64,000 nt of DNA from Loripinus fragilis (taxonomy: Eukaryota > Mollusca > Bivalvia > Lucinida > Lucinidae): the NCBI GenBank assembly GCA_964019695.1, contig OZ026517.1:73924665-73988664 (forward strand), read 5' to 3'. Below are positions 12,124 to 24,667 of the stretch, piece by piece. Position numbers and translations under genes: made by a program. Below the pieces are notes generated by a model. That model had not been told where the DNA came from. It searched no databases and saw only the letters and a list, made by a program, of their open reading frames with translations. Position 1 is the first letter of the stretch, and each line of letters starts with the position of its first letter.

Positions 12124-12904
12124 ATGTATTTTTGGCTTCTCATCTATATCTTTATTTATATAATTTATTTATATCAATATGGCTATTAAATAGATTATTC
12201 TACTGCTCGTATAAGATGTGCAAGCTCAGCAACATCAAGTTTTGACCAGAACTCATAACTCTTGAACCACACGCCTGGTATATTTAATCAAATTTTGCAT
12301 ACATATGACATATGAATATCAACATTGTCTAACCACTGGCATGCGTAATATTCTTTTTTGGTGGACGAGGCTTTGCTGAGCATCAGTCCAGCCAGTTAGT
12401 GAAAATGCTCATCACTCGTAAACCACAGGGTGTATTTGTATCAAAATGCATACTTAGTTCTTTGACTGGTATACAAACAGGTGACGAGGCTGCAACGTAG
12501 AAATATGCCAAAAAATCAAAAAATATATTTTAAATTGAAAAAGATACAAATCGAAATTACCAAAAACAACATTTTTAAATACATAAGAAGTTTTGCACGA
12601 CCCGCAGATTTGCACTATCATCACTGTGTGATTCCGTCTGTCCGTCATATTTGCTTTCCACACATTCCTTTTGTCACCAGATACTGATAAATCTACGTTT
12701 ACCGCAGGTCGAGCACATTACAGTCAGTCAAATCAATTAACAGTCCTACAGTCAAAATGATTAATCAACAGACATCCTCTGTAGCTATTATATCTAATTC
12801 CATTGACTCTCTGGAAAGTACCTGCCTTTAATTAAGGCAAGAATACTATCTAAAATTAGCACTTAACGTGTTTAAAACAATGTGTAACAGGGTTATTATT
12901 AGCT
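12124..12904. other. No gene; degenerate repeat remnants
   Basis: 12,230-12,490 has two loosely similar blocks (ACTCATAACTCTTGAACCAC and CTCATCACTCGTAAACCACA), the residue of an old ~175 bp tandem repeat. Nothing else is recognisable. Confidence 0.45.
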
Positions 12905-13835
12905 GAGCTGAGTCTATATTAGTATGGCAATGATGATCCGGTCTCCATTGTCCGTCGTCTGTCCACTTTTTCAAAGTAATATGTCTCTTATATCAGTTGG
13001 CTAATTTTGATCAAATTTCATGTAAAGTGTCATCAGGTTGGAAGAAAGGCTGTCATAGGATTTTGGGTGGATTGGATTGGAACTCTGGTTGTCATGGCAA
13101 CATATATCTCCCATACACTTATAATGGGGAGACACTTAACAAATCTTCTCTGAAACAATGAGGCCCACAATTTATGCATGTATATTTTGTATATGGCAAT
13201 GTCTAGTAGTCCCCTGTATAAATTCGGCCAGTCAAGCCCCTGGGGTCTAAACTGGCCCCGACCTGGGATCATGAATTTCCATAGACTTATAATGGGGAAA
13301 ACGATGAAAATCTACCCACCGCCTATATATTTAGTATGTAGCAATGTCTAGTGAACCCTTAAATAAGCCCTGCCAACCATACCCCTGGGGTCCAAACTGA
13401 TCAAGAGTTTCCACAGACTTGTAATAGGAAAACCTTTGAAAAATCGTCTTCCTTGAAACCATGACGCCAACAGCTTATATATTTAGCATGTGCCAATGTC
13501 TAGTGGCCTCCTAAAAAACCTGCCAACTATGCTCCTGGGGTCCAAATTGGCCACGCCCCATTGGCCCTTAGCTCCCATAGACTTCTCATGAAAAAAAGTA
13601 AATACAAATCATCTCCTCAAAAGCCATGAGGCCCTCCGCTTATAAATTTAGTGTTTTGCAATGCTTAATGGTCACCTACGTAAACCTTGCCAATTATGCC
13701 CCAGGGGTCCAAAGTGGCCACTCCACGGGGTTCACTTACTCCCATAGACTCGTAAAATAACTTTCAAACTCTTTTGCTGAAACCATAAGACATACTAGGT
13801 GAGCGGCACAGGTGAGCCTCTTGTATATTTAGTGA
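12905..13835 (+). repeat. Degenerate ~165 bp tandem repeat
   Basis: CATAGACTTATAATGGGG or variants recur at about 13,111, 13,279, 13,411, 13,575 and 13,742, mostly 164-167 bp apart. Each unit also has GCAATGTCTAGTG and CCCTGGGGTCCAAACTG. It opens with a leader (GATGATCCGGTCTCCATTGT) and closes with GGTGAGCGGCACAGGTGAGC. This leader-units-trailer form is common in mollusc genomes (recalled knowledge, not checked). Confidence 0.8.
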
Positions 13836-14663
13836 TATTTTGACACTAGTTGCATAGAGCAGCAGAGAAGGCGGAGACGGGTTAACTAAGATGGACAGTC
13901 TACTCTTGGCCTTCGCTGCTCACATACACAAAACTGGAGGTACTGATAATTCAATTTTATCTGTTAACTTCAGGATCATGAGAATACAGTTATAACACAT
14001 GTATCTACGATATTTTGATCTTAAGTGAGTATCAGCAAACACAAAGATAATAGGTTTATTATACAGACAGAAAATTAATGCAAACATTTAATGTACATGT
14101 ATTTCAAAATAATATTTAGAGTCAAGTTGAGGTACATCCGATTTTTTTTAAATATTTTGTCAATGGTTTACTAGCTTCTGCCATACTGTGCGTGTAGTTT
14201 TCTACCTCGTTTAGACACTAAAACAAGAATATCGATGAAATCCATCATTTCGACAATATTTCTCAATTTGGCTTCGGCTTCCTACATACATGTATACTGA
14301 CAACGCTCTCAAGGGAGTTAGTAGTCAAAACGTACTTTTATGCACACCTATGGGAAATCACTGAAAAGATCTGTGATTCTTTTGAGTTATGTCATTTTTT
14401 TTCAAATTTCGACTTGCTCTAAATTCAAACGAATTTTCTACTTTTTGAGCAGCTCCAATTGTGTTTTGAAAAAAAATAACTCACCGTTGGGCGATATTAC
14501 TTGGACGTTTACGATTTCCATTATAGATGTACCACGACCTCTAATTAGTGACCTTTTGGTCTTTCGATTTCAATAGATTGATGCAGAATGCGTAAAATGA
14601 GCCAGTCGGGTTGGAACAGCTGTTCATAATAAATGTAAATAAATGCCTGAAACCCTGCCAGAC
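13836..14663. other. No gene seen
   Basis: AT-rich DNA; the 78-residue ORF at 14,340-14,576 shows no domain signature. Confidence 0.4.
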
Positions 14664-14861
14664 AAGAGTGACAGTGACGTAATGCTTTGCTTACAAAGTT
14701 ATTAGGGACTTAGAATCGATAGATCACTTGTGTATGAATCCTATCCGCAGCATAGGATTCATTCACAAGTGATATCTCGATTCGCGTTAGCTCAAGTGGA
14801 TTGTACAAGTTACTGTTTACTAAACAATTGAAAACAAAATATTACGTCACTGTCACTTTTG
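14664..14861. repeat. Foldback element H2 with double inverted arms
   Basis: The outer arms are AAGAGTGACAGTGACGTAAT and ATTACGTCACTGTCACTTTT. The inner arms are ATCACTTGTGTATGAATCCT and AGGATTCATTCACAAGTGAT around a short CCGCAGC loop. The whole 198 bp can fold as an interrupted hairpin. Likely a palindromic MITE. Confidence 0.8.
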
Positions 14862-17331
14862 GTCGGCATGACAGTAGAACAACATATCAATATTGTAAAT
14901 ACAGTCACGCTTCAAAGCTTTTAGCTTATTATTTTGTACGCACATGCGTACTTGCGTTATTGACACTACGCTCGGTGATGTGATTATATAATGTAATGAA
15001 ATGTAATGACTTGCCATACTGACCTAGTATGTGTGTATACTACGACAACTTGTCCGACCATTTCCGCTAAATACAGAACATGTCGTTTGTCACACGTCTT
15101 GTAAGATTCTGCAAGAAATTAACAAGATCATCCTCATGCCTCAGGGGATGAGTGACATTCGGATACAAATTGCGTCGTATTAGTTTGCAATATCGACACT
15201 ATGCAATAGCGACACTGAGAATTAAACAACTGTCCGTAATGCGCACGACCCGTAGTGAACGCAGATGTTAGAGACAATAAATTTCAAGTTAACATCAGTT
15301 TGTACTGCTCTGACTGCGCCGAGACAGAAGAAATGGCGAGAATCGTTGGTAATAAATCGCAGTTGAAGTTATACATTTCACCCGAGACAAAACAAGACCA
15401 ATATCTTCACCTTAAAACAAGGTTTACTTTTTGTAGTCAGCGTGAAAAGGACCTGCGCAAGCGCTGACACAGTAGTGAAATGAAGTGCGAAGTTTGGCTG
15501 CGCATGCCGTATATCCTCATAAATATTAAGATGGAAACAATTGTTAGTTTTTTCTAGTATCCGAGCAGGATAAATATTACATGTGTCAAGGGCTGTATCT
15601 CTGTTATAAATTATATAGTACCTAACTATTTCTATAAACATACCTCAGACATAAGGGAGTAATGACCCAAGGCCAAATTGATACAAGGCCAAAACAACCC
15701 GTGTGTTTTAGTTCCAGTCATTGTACTGAGTGACAACCAATGTACCATGATGTACGACTATAGTTCTAATCGAAGTCAAATAACCCAGATTATAATTGTA
15801 CCATAATCGAGGCTACTGTACTGTGCGACCTGATGTTCACAAAAATACACAATCGCTGCAAAGAAGTTTGGAGAATTTAAAACGTGGAAAGCTGCCAAAA
15901 ATTCACTAACTCCGTGTTAAAATTGAATAAAAGTATTCAAATCAAAATTACCAATAAAAATAATATTATCAGTAATGCAGCAAATCTTCGCAATTTTCCT
16001 GGTTAAAGTAGCAATCTATCTACACGTATTTATATAAATGTCAAAAACAGTTCACCAGAGTAGAGAAAAATGGAGAATTCTAGACATTTAGCAAAATAAT
16101 TCATTTATTTTTCGTTACTCAGTACGCATATTTCTATTGTTAGCATTTACTGTTTAACTCACATTCCAGTAACTAGGTATTAATCAACCAAATAATTGTA
16201 CTAGGAATTTGTAAGCCTGTTAAAAACTGTTTTGTAAATTTCTTAGTACAAAAAATTAGCTTACAATTATCGTAATAAGCTAATGACCTGTCAATATTAT
16301 TATATATGTTAATTTATTTCACATTGGGAAAGGAAATCTATAAGCTCTAAGCTTTCATTCCAATCCTATAGATTGCTATTGTATGTATATATGTCTTGCA
16401 TGTCAATTTGAATCAGAAATAAATATGTTTAAACCAAAATAATTCATATTTTCTGAAAAATATTTATAATGGCATTTTAAAAAGAAAAACACAGAAGAAG
16501 AATTTAAAAAATTGGTTTGTCCGAGATCTGCACTCAAGACGCTCTGCTTGATGAGTATATGTGTATATAACCATTTGAGCTTTTTTGCAAATTCGATTTT
16601 GAGGTGTACAGAAAACATGAGATCGATATTACCTTGGGTATACGCAGAAAACTTCCATAATCACAAAATTAATGTTGAATCGAAAGAAATATTCGAATCG
16701 GAATTATCAATAACAGTATTATCTTAAAGACTTTGCATCGAAATATTGCAGCTAATCTTCGCCGTTTTCTCAGTTAACGTATGATCGATTAATTTAGTAT
16801 TATAGATATCCGCCATCATACTTATAATATAAATTATATACATATAGATGGTGGGGGATTCCATCAATTTTTAGATAAATCATCATTAATAGCAAAATGT
16901 TTGTGTTTTTGAAATAAACTGAGTCTTGACCTAAACAGTAATATAGTTTTTTTTATACATTTTAGATCAAACGTGACCATGTCACTTTGCATAAACTTTC
17001 AAATGCATTAGGTGTATATGGAATTAGATGAAATGCATGATTATTTTAACTTATCAAATTGTAAGCGTCCTTTGGACTGTGACGAAGTCAAACTGACAGT
17101 GCAATTTGAAAATACTTGTCTCTTTAAAGTCCCCTTCACAACTTATCGAAAGTTATGCGTGTATATTATATACATGTAGGCACAGTGAATCCCAATTGGG
17201 GTGCGACTTTGGAGGTTTTGTGGTCCTGGCATAATTTTAAAAAAAGATTTCCAGGTGCTACAAAAAGTTAACGAGGGTTGAATATTCTCTCCCCATCGTG
17301 CACTAGTGACAACATTGACCTGGCCTCGAGG
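14862..17331. other. No gene seen
   Basis: 2.5 kb without a supportable gene. The small ORFs at 15,255-15,467 and 16,512-16,727 look random and match no family I know. AT-rich, with no clear repeat. Confidence 0.4.
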
Positions 17332-17468
17332 TTATAACACTTGAGTACAATCACAGACTCAAAATAAAGCACAATGATGGCTGCATGCGGACACGTGTCC
17401 GCAAGCAGCCAATCAATGCATTTTATTTCGCGTCTGAGAATGAACTCAAATTTTATAAACTGGAGGCC
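17332..17468. repeat. Foldback hairpin element H5
   Basis: The centre is a perfect palindrome GCGGACACGTGTCCGC. The arms extend outward imperfectly to GGCCTC on the left and GAGGCC on the right, through AGACTCAAAATAAAGC and its counterpart TTTATTTCGCGTCTGAG. About 137 bp; palindromic MITE architecture. Confidence 0.8.
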
Positions 17469-19118
17469 TGAGACTGTTGATATCTGCCAAAATCTTTGTG
17501 ATTTCCATACGGTTTTGCGAAATGCAAATGGCTCATGATATTACCAAGAATAAGAAAATAATAATGCCAATGCAATATTGCATAAATTAAACTAATAGCC
17601 TAATGGTTAATTCACCTGTTTGGAAATAGCAAATACCTGGGTCAAATCTTGGAAAACAATGTATATATTCTTAATACTAGTCAAATGTATACATCTTGTT
17701 TTTAAAATTAATATTTTTCTCATCACGTGAATAACTTTACATCTTTTCGTTTGAATTGAGTGGTTTATGTGTTCTTCGTTATTTCCTAGGTTTCCTCTGG
17801 GGTGTTAAGTACTAAGCTCATTGTAAGTTTCTGCTACGTGCGTATTTGATGCATAGACGTACGCCAGATTCCAATTAAATTATCCATTTATGCACAAATA
17901 GAAACTAGATAAATAAATAAAAAAAAGATAAAAAAATAAATGGTGGGGCATTCGAACCTGTAATCTTTTTAATGCTAACGACAGAATGTTATCCATTAGA
18001 CAACCAAAACATTGTAAAATATTTCATTCAGATAAGTACTCTCTATATGTACATGTACCACATCTAAGCATGCATTTTACGATAAGTCTCAAAGACTGAG
18101 TTGGGGGGAAAGGTCGTTGTTTATTCACATCTCTCAGGCCAGTCTTGTCAGGCTACAGCAGTGTAGGTCACATATAGCAATGCAAAGGCAAACAAATTTT
18201 AATTTAACAAAAGAAAAACTATGAATCCCTAAAACTTCTTTCGTTTCACCCTTGAATACACCGTAAACCCTTGATAGCTCAGCGTATTCATTATGTCGTG
18301 CATCATGAACACACCATCTACCCATGATAGCTCAACGTATTATGCAGTGCATCGTTTTAAGAAATACCAAGACGTGTTAATTTGATTATTATAACGTTTA
18401 TGAAAACGTGCAAAACAAAACCTCGGACATTCGTTCGCGTTAATATATATAGCATCTGTCAAACTCAGCTTTTGCTGACATGCAGATTGTTGTCTAGATC
18501 ACATAAGGAAGGTTTGTCGCATTGATCAATGTTAGCTTTAGGTATCGACTTAGGGATTCCTAACAGCATGCACGCTGATCAAACTGGGCACATAGCTCGA
18601 TAAAACGACTATGTATATAGGCATTAGTATTCATACTTTAGTGGAGATTGATCATGTAATCAATTCTAAGGTTATTCTCCTCCTTCCGATGATTCTAGAA
18701 GGGTTGTTGTCAGTTTAAAGCGAACATATGTGCACGAATTACTGGTTAACTGCTTAGTCAAGCTTGATCAGGAAATTGTGTGGTTAGATGATCTGACCAT
18801 CTCGCCCGCCATCTCTATATGACCATACCTGTTGATTGAGACATAAAGAATCAAACCACACCAACACAGACATGGGTATCAAATAGAAAAACAACATGCA
18901 CCAGTCGTTTAATACCATGGCCCAATTAAATCTGATTTGTAAAAATTGGGACTATAAAATAATATAATATATGTCATGAACTGCAAGGAAACTGATTTAA
19001 CTGTTGTACCTGACTCCATGGTTGTTGTGATTCAGCATGCATTGTTGTTATATTCCCCGCTACCCACAGTCTTTCTGATAACCATGGCTACAACTGGCTG
19101 GTGCATTGAAACTGTAGA
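17469..19118. other. No gene; minor repeats only
   Basis: 18,252-18,352 holds a short duplicated phrase (CTTGATAGCTCAGCGTATTC and CATGATAGCTCAACGTATTA). No gene evidence. Confidence 0.4.
17942..18016 (-). pseudogene. tRNA-like sequence, degenerate
   Basis: On the minus strand it shows GTCTAATGGATAAC, resembling a tRNA D-arm/A box, and GGTTCGAATG, a B box, 40 bp later, ending in CCA. The T-stem does not pair properly, so it is not a functional tRNA. It is either a tRNA pseudogene or the head of another SINE. Confidence 0.35.
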
Positions 19119-20037
19119 AAAAGTAAGTAAGGGTGCAAAGATCAGGAATCGATACAATCAAGTACCACACCTGACCCAGGATACCAATGGGAAAGTGACA
19201 AACTCACAGTAGACACCACAAACGAGTGCCTTTCCCAGCAGGTGACCACAAAGCACATATAAACAGACGCGCACAAAGACATAGCAAACACAAGACAGAA
19301 CAAAAACATAAAATATCCACAAAAGAAGTACCGCCTTGGAACGGTCAATAAAATATTTTACTTGAGGGCTTAAACCGGTTTAACGGCGCCAACCTCACCC
19401 TTAATTCAGATGTGGATCAAGACACATAGATATTTGGTTTGCATGAAAGACCCATAACTTATCAATGCATCATCTTCTAAAACATATAAATCAAGATATA
19501 ACAAGGAGATAAAGCAAGGATAAGGACTCAACAGTAAATTAAACTGAATATCGGAGCAAAAGAAATCCAACAGGTAAACCCCGGTGGGCCCGACAAACAG
19601 CCAAAGCATCAGGCCCCTACCATCACATCAATAGATAAGCCTTTAAGTCGGAACCATCATATAGTCTGAAGTCCGACTCACCAGCATGCAATAAAAGAGG
19701 AAAGCAAAGTTGCCAACCGTGATTGGGTTGACTACCAAGCATGCAGTCTGTTGCAATACATTAATGTTATAGCCAATCTTTTTATAATGGGAGATTATTT
19801 TAATGAACTGCGCTGAAAAATTATTAGAGCCAACAATCTTCTTCAATTTATACACCAAGTCACCATAGAAATCAGGTTCCGAAAGTCCTTGGCGCAAGAG
19901 AGATTTAAGTCCAACTTGGGATTTAGAAATCAAATCATAGTATCGTCTATAAAATTTTGAAAATGTTTTGCGAAGTTTATGATACCGATAGCCTTGTTTA
20001 AGAAGCCTAATCCTTTCCGAAGAAATCAAAATATTTT
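19119..20037 (-). mobile_element. Family B Penelope-like retroelement, 5'-truncated copy
   Basis: This is the most informative family B copy. On the minus strand it runs from the RT C-terminal coding region (20,029-19,643) through a ~500 bp 3' tail (containing GGTTTAAGC and GACCGTTCCAAGGCGGTA) to the terminus CTTTGCACCCTTACTTAC. It links the many short fragments elsewhere in the window to a reverse-transcriptase element. At its inner end a 25 bp phrase (AAAATATTTTAGGCTTATAC) is tandemly duplicated at 20,027-20,080. Confidence 0.8.
19643..20029 (-). pseudogene. C-terminal fragment of a Penelope-like reverse transcriptase (family B)
   Basis: A 128-residue open fragment on the minus strand. It carries LLKQGYRYHKLRKTFSKFY, then a block resembling GLSEPDFYGDLVYKLKKIVG, and ends with ACLVVNPITVGNFAFLFYC. 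The same three blocks appear in the family A copy at 62,850-63,213, so the two are clearly homologous. It represents only the region downstream of the catalytic RT core; palm motifs are absent because the copy is 5'-truncated. The listed start is not a natural start codon of the protein. No GIY-YIG endonuclease follows. Assignment to Penelope-like elements rests on the RT motifs of family A and is inference. Confidence 0.7.
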
Positions 20038-20085
20038 AGGCTTATACAGTTGCAAAATATTTTAGGCTTATACAGTTGCAATGCA

Positions 20086-20199
20086 CCAATAAAAACCTTC
20101 ATGAATTACATTTCATAAAGGTACACAGCCACTTTAGCAACAGCAGCGGGTGCTGCTGTTGCTAAAGTGGATGTGTACCTTTATGAGGATGTTTATTGG
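20086..20199. repeat. Foldback hairpin element H3
   Basis: 114 bp with CCACTTTAGCAACAGCAGC facing GCTGCTGTTGCTAAAGTGG around a GGGT turn, extending to CCAATAAA and TTTATTGG at the ends, with one asymmetric stretch (CATGAATTACATT) in the left arm. Non-coding palindromic element immediately beyond the family B copy. Confidence 0.85.
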
Positions 20200-21613
20200 A
20201 AGGCCAATTAATTGCCCATAGAGAAACATAACCTATTTTTTAGACGACACTGCGATGACTTTACTAGCGTTTGATTGGTTGAAAAACCAACGCAAAATTT
20301 GCAGGCCTCGCTTGTACACCGCTGTGTCTGATTGTCTTTAAAGTATTCGGGTGGCCTACGCCTGAGAAGGCAAGCGCAATATGTGCTGGCGAGAACAACT
20401 CGCTAGCGATCGCCAGTGTATGCATGCATTATTTGATTGAAATATATAATGTGATTCAAGAGTTATGAGCTAAGAGACAAGGGAGAGGATAACACGTACT
20501 ACTCGTTGGGAAGGCCCCAATATTTGATCGCATACCAATTTACTGTGAAGCCGATCTAGGGCACGCCATCATGGGTTCCCAGGTGCGACTTAGAAACGGA
20601 AAGAGACAACCAATCTGCGGACATTTCTTTAACACCAGAACAATTCACTTATGTTCAACTAAAGGCAATGGTCCATACAAAGTGGTTTATTTATTATACT
20701 ATTATAACTATTATGACAAACCATTTTGTCACGCAATATATCATTAATTAGATAGGTATATTGCACCTATATTTATTTCTGAAGTTCATTGTGCCACCAA
20801 ACCGCAAAAGTTAAAATCGCAAAAAACCCGATGTCCTCTGAACTCTTTGACGTACATTGGTAATCGCTGGAATGTGTGCCTACAATGTGTCTGTCTCTAC
20901 ATGTACGGTTAGAGCGCTGAATAAGGAACCAACGAAACATGTAGATTAACCCATATACGCATAGCATTGCAAACTCAGTTTCAGCCTGTCATCAGGGGCC
21001 CTGTATTTAAAACTTTTATTTAAACTGAAAGTTCTATAACTACTACAAAGATGAACAAATGATACTTTATTACTTCCCAATTGCCAGAAATACAGCAGTA
21101 AATAAGACATTTAACAGACTGAGGTAGTGTACACGTATTTGCTCATATTTTTCTATTGCTCTTTTTTACTAGTCTGATTCCAGCCTAACTCAGTTTAGAC
21201 GCCACAGAGTCTCCACCTTTGGCTAACAAAATTACCACCCAACAACCTTTAAAACGAAAACAGACAGGTCCGATTGAAAAGAGGGAGAAATTTCCCTCGG
21301 CTTGAAGGGGCTAACAGTCGCAACTTTGTACACTCTACTTAGTGCATTCAGTTATAGTCATACACTTTCCTATCTTATTGAAATATGATCGTAATATGGT
21401 ATGAAATCTAACATAAATGGATTTTGATCTTCGAAAAGGACACATAATCTGCTAACTTTGTTCTTTGATTAGTAGTCAAGAGCTGTCTAAGTGGGATAGC
21501 TATATTGATACATCAAACGTTTTCTTTTCGCTTTCCTTTGCGAACAGAGGTTTAAAATCATTAATGCTGTTAAACTATTGCCCGCTAGGTATCTAATATT
21601 CCAGACATTATAT
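20200..21613. other. No gene seen
   Basis: No gene, tandem array or recognisable transposon. The 64-residue minus-strand ORF at 20,773-20,967 has no family signature. Confidence 0.4.
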
Positions 21614-21850
21614 GAGCCATGATATGTGATTTCCAACAATGTGGCATTTTGACATGTGTAGACTCAGATGAGCCTGTGCAGCCTCCTTTTAAACTAAGAA
21701 ACTTCAAATGATGTTCAGTCAGTAGCTCAACAGTATTAGAACATTCAAGCGACTGGCAAAGGCTCTGATCAGACTGCGCATATGCGCAGGCTGATCTGAG
21801 GCTTTGCTGGTCGCACATACCACATTGTTGGAAATCACATGTCGCGGCTC
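21614..21850 (+). mobile_element. 237 bp MITE (GAGCC family), copy 1
   Basis: The ends are inverted: GAGCCATGATATGTGATTTC and the reverse complement of GAAATCACATGTCGCGGCTC. The interior has CTGCGCATATGCGCAGGCTG. Copies at 49,700-49,936 and 57,535-57,771 have exactly the same length. Non-autonomous DNA transposon. The target duplication is uncertain. Confidence 0.85.
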
Positions 21851-22624
21851 AATTATTAATGATGTTTCAGATAATTTCCATAGGGGGTTTCTGGTTACAT
21901 CATTAGTCTAGAATGGCAGATGTCTCACTATGCTTCTGTCAAATACTTAAATAAATCGTATATATGTTAAGACCGACACCCCTGGGGCACACTGGATAAC
22001 ACTGGGACTGGTTCTGATGCTTAGCTATCGAAAACTACTTGTACAATGCGTACAGAGGATGCCAAGATAGCTTATTTGCAATAAATGCTATATACTCAGC
22101 CAAATTATAAAGCGACTCGTTAAGGGCCAGCCTTTTATACGACAACTGGCTGTAGGACAATGTATGCTAGAAAAATGAAGAATCTTTGGTGCATATAGAG
22201 TACCTTGTCTGCAGCAGGGTTCGTTGAGTTCTTGTCTGATTGGTCAAAAATATTTTTTGGGTCCAAGACCCTGTGAGAGGTCACAAAACTTTAATTAAAA
22301 TGTCCATAATATCTAGGCCAATAAGATGAGGGATATAGGTAGAAAACGGTTCAGTTGAATTTCACAAAATTAAGTGTCTAATTTCAGTTATTTGGGGAAT
22401 TTAGCGTTATTGCCAAAACATATACACAACTCAATGCAAAGTCAGTATCGCGTAAATTTCCAAAAGCGTTGAAATCACTAAAAATATAGATTTCTGAGGC
22501 TTAGAAATGGTAAGGAGCATAAATGGATTAAAAAATGACGGGATTAAGTCTTATAGAATATTACAACCCTTACGAGGCTGTCAAGGTAAAAAACAACGTT
22601 TTTTTCTTATGACATCATTTAACT
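21851..22624. other. No gene seen
   Basis: Unassigned intergenic DNA between the MITE and a short ORF. Confidence 0.4.
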
Positions 22625-22909
22625 ATGTCACGCGCTCTGTTGCACGCCAGTTTTCTGCTTCACTGTGTACCAGGTATAAAAAAAACAACAGATATGATGG
22701 AAACGTTAAATGTAATACCAGGACGAGAGGCACACCTCGGCCATATAATAGCCTGCATATATCATGCTTATAGTCTCAATATGTATGAGCAATTTCCAGA
22801 AGAATGCAAAAGGTTAACCGAATGGCTTGGGATGAATAACTTTTTTCCACAGCTAAAGGACATCTTCTACAAGTCAACATCAATTGTCTTTTTGATGCCA
22901 AATGAATAA
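22625..22909 (+). CDS. Unrecognised 94-residue ORF, possible terminal exon
   Basis: I do not recognise this protein. It is one of few ORFs in the window with protein-like composition (for example EAHLGHIIACIYHAYSLNMY and KRLTEWLGMNNFFPQLKDIF) and it does not overlap a repeat. The stop TAA at 22,907-22,909 is followed within 10 bp by overlapping AATAAA signals (22,917-22,926), compatible with a short last exon or a small gene. No splice sites, homologue or promoter could be verified; a chance ORF remains quite possible. Confidence 0.2.
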   Translation: MSRALLHASFLLHCVPGIKKTTDMMETLNVIPGREAHLGHIIACIYHAYSLNMYEQFPEECKRLTEWLGMNNFFPQLKDIFYKSTSIVFLMPNE

Positions 22910-23195
22910 TTAACTAAATAAATAAACGCCTCATTACTTCTGGTGTTTTTGTTTTAAAAATTGCCGTGTTGCATTAAAATTAACAAAGTTACATTAATCA
23001 GCATGAACACCTTTAGTATGTTTTTGTATATGTAAAGTTAAGCGTTATCTTAAGGGCCGCCCCATGTAATGTACAGGCTTTATTAATGGGTTAAAAGTGT
23101 AATTCGAACAACTGTTTGAAAATTATTATGTTGATATACATAGTCAAACATAGCAAAAGAGTGTGAAAAGGAACTTTTTACATTATATTTATAGC

Positions 23196-23610
23196 GACCT
23201 CCAAGATGATACATTTCAATAGTTAGAAGGCTTCCATGAGAGCTGAACATTTATTGTACTTCAACAACAGCATGAATCTAGGGCGAATATTTGGTACCTG
23301 TAAGATGCATTTAAACCCTCTGGTGGCTTAGGCTACTGTCCGGTCTAAGGCGGTGGTTCTGTTGTTGTTGATTTGTTGTTTATTGTTACTCTCATTGTGG
23401 GAGTCTGTAATTGTTCTATTTTTTGTTGTACGTTACTTTATGTCCCTTCTAGTTTTTCAATCATCTTGATGGGGAAGAGAGAACTGATTGCTTTGCTTAG
23501 TTTGTCTTCCTGGAGTATCGTGATTGTTTTGTGGCTCTTCCTCGCGGTGCCATGGGTTTGTCTGTAGTTTGTGATTGTGGTATTTCCTGATCATACTCAC
23601 TATTCTTGGC
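23196..23610 (+). repeat. Family A retroelement 3' tail, 5'-truncated
   Basis: It matches the tail of the long family A copy at 63,369-63,768 almost throughout: AGCTGAACATTT, TTCAACAACAGCA, CTAAGGCGGTGGTTCTGTTG, GTGGGAGTCTGTAATTGTTC, and the terminus GTATTTCCTGATCATACTCA. No coding sequence is included. Confidence 0.9.
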
Positions 23611-24430
23611 ATAAGTTTAAGGTCACTCTCTATTAAATATTGTAGAAATCACCATTGCCAGCAAAATAGCCAGTATAAAACCCATAGCAAAATTATGTTT
23701 CGTGCCCCTGCCATTTTCAATGGAGGAGGAGGGGAAGTCATACCATAGCATCACCCTTGTTCGTACGTACGTCCTGTGCATACGACAAAAAAGGTTTCGT
23801 GCATTATCTTTTGAAAGAGTGGTGTATTGGATTCTTATTTCATGCACACTTATACAATCATAAAATACAGGTCAAGCTAGATTTTGGATAATCTCAACCT
23901 ATTAATTACAGAGTTATGGCCCTTCATCTTAGAATTGAGTTCCCGCTTAAATCCTTAAGAACAAATTAATGTAGTTTGACAAAATTCGGTATATGCATTG
24001 ATATTGACAAGGTCTAAATTATAATTGTCAGACATTAGTTTGCACAAATCTTTAACAGAGTTATGACCCTTAATACGCTTTAGAAGTTCATTTACTATTG
24101 TTTCCACTCGATATATTGAAAACCAATTGATGGAATTTGACGATGAATTCAACATGAATTGATATTGGCATGATACAATGGCTTTTTTGTCATTAAAATA
24201 CCTTTTTATTAGACTTACGACGCTTGAATCATGTCATGATATCGTTTCTGCTCAATATATTAAAACGAATGGATGCAAGATGGCATTATTTTGCATAATC
24301 ATTGATATTTGCAAGATATAGGTTTGGATTGTTATGTCTCAAATTTTGCAAATTTATAACAGAGAATAGGACATTGACTAAGGTCAGAATCATTTTGCAT
24401 ACGTATATTTTCATAGAGAGAAACATCTCT
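23611..24430 (-). repeat. Degenerate relatives of the 152 bp repeat family, minus orientation
   Basis: 23,640-23,925 contains, in reverse, the signatures of the array at 25,569-26,250: a CCCCTGCCATTTTCAATGG end, CGTACGTACGT, GAAAGAGTGGTGTATTGGAT and ACAGAGTTATGGCCCTTC. 23,926-24,430 holds two or three very diverged ~170 bp units (landmarks AACAGAGTTATGACCC and TATAACAGAGAATAGG). Confidence 0.65.
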
Positions 24431-24443
24431 AAACCTATTTTGT

Positions 24444-24654
24444 TTGTTTGTTTGTTTGTTTGATTTGATTCTTTACGTATTATCAACAATCTTGCAGTTA
24501 AACAGTGACGGTTCTTCCTGGGTTGAACCAGTACTAAGCTAGGATAAATGTGCCTTGCTCAAGGATCACAACGCAGTGACGCTGGTAAGGCTCGAACCCG
24601 CGGCCTCTCGGTCTCGAGTCAAGCACTATACCACTGAGCCACTGCGCTCCCTGA
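24444..24654 (-). mobile_element. tRNA-derived SINE, copy 2, with 13 bp target duplication
   Basis: On the minus strand it has an A box TGGCTCAGTGGTATAGTGC and a B box GGGTTCGAGCC, then the SINE body and a (CAAA)n tail. A perfect target duplication AAACCTATTTTGT lies at 24,431-24,443 and 24,655-24,667, as expected for LINE-mediated insertion. The intact pol III boxes make this the best-preserved copy. Confidence 0.9.
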
Positions 24655-24667
24655 AAACCTATTTTGT

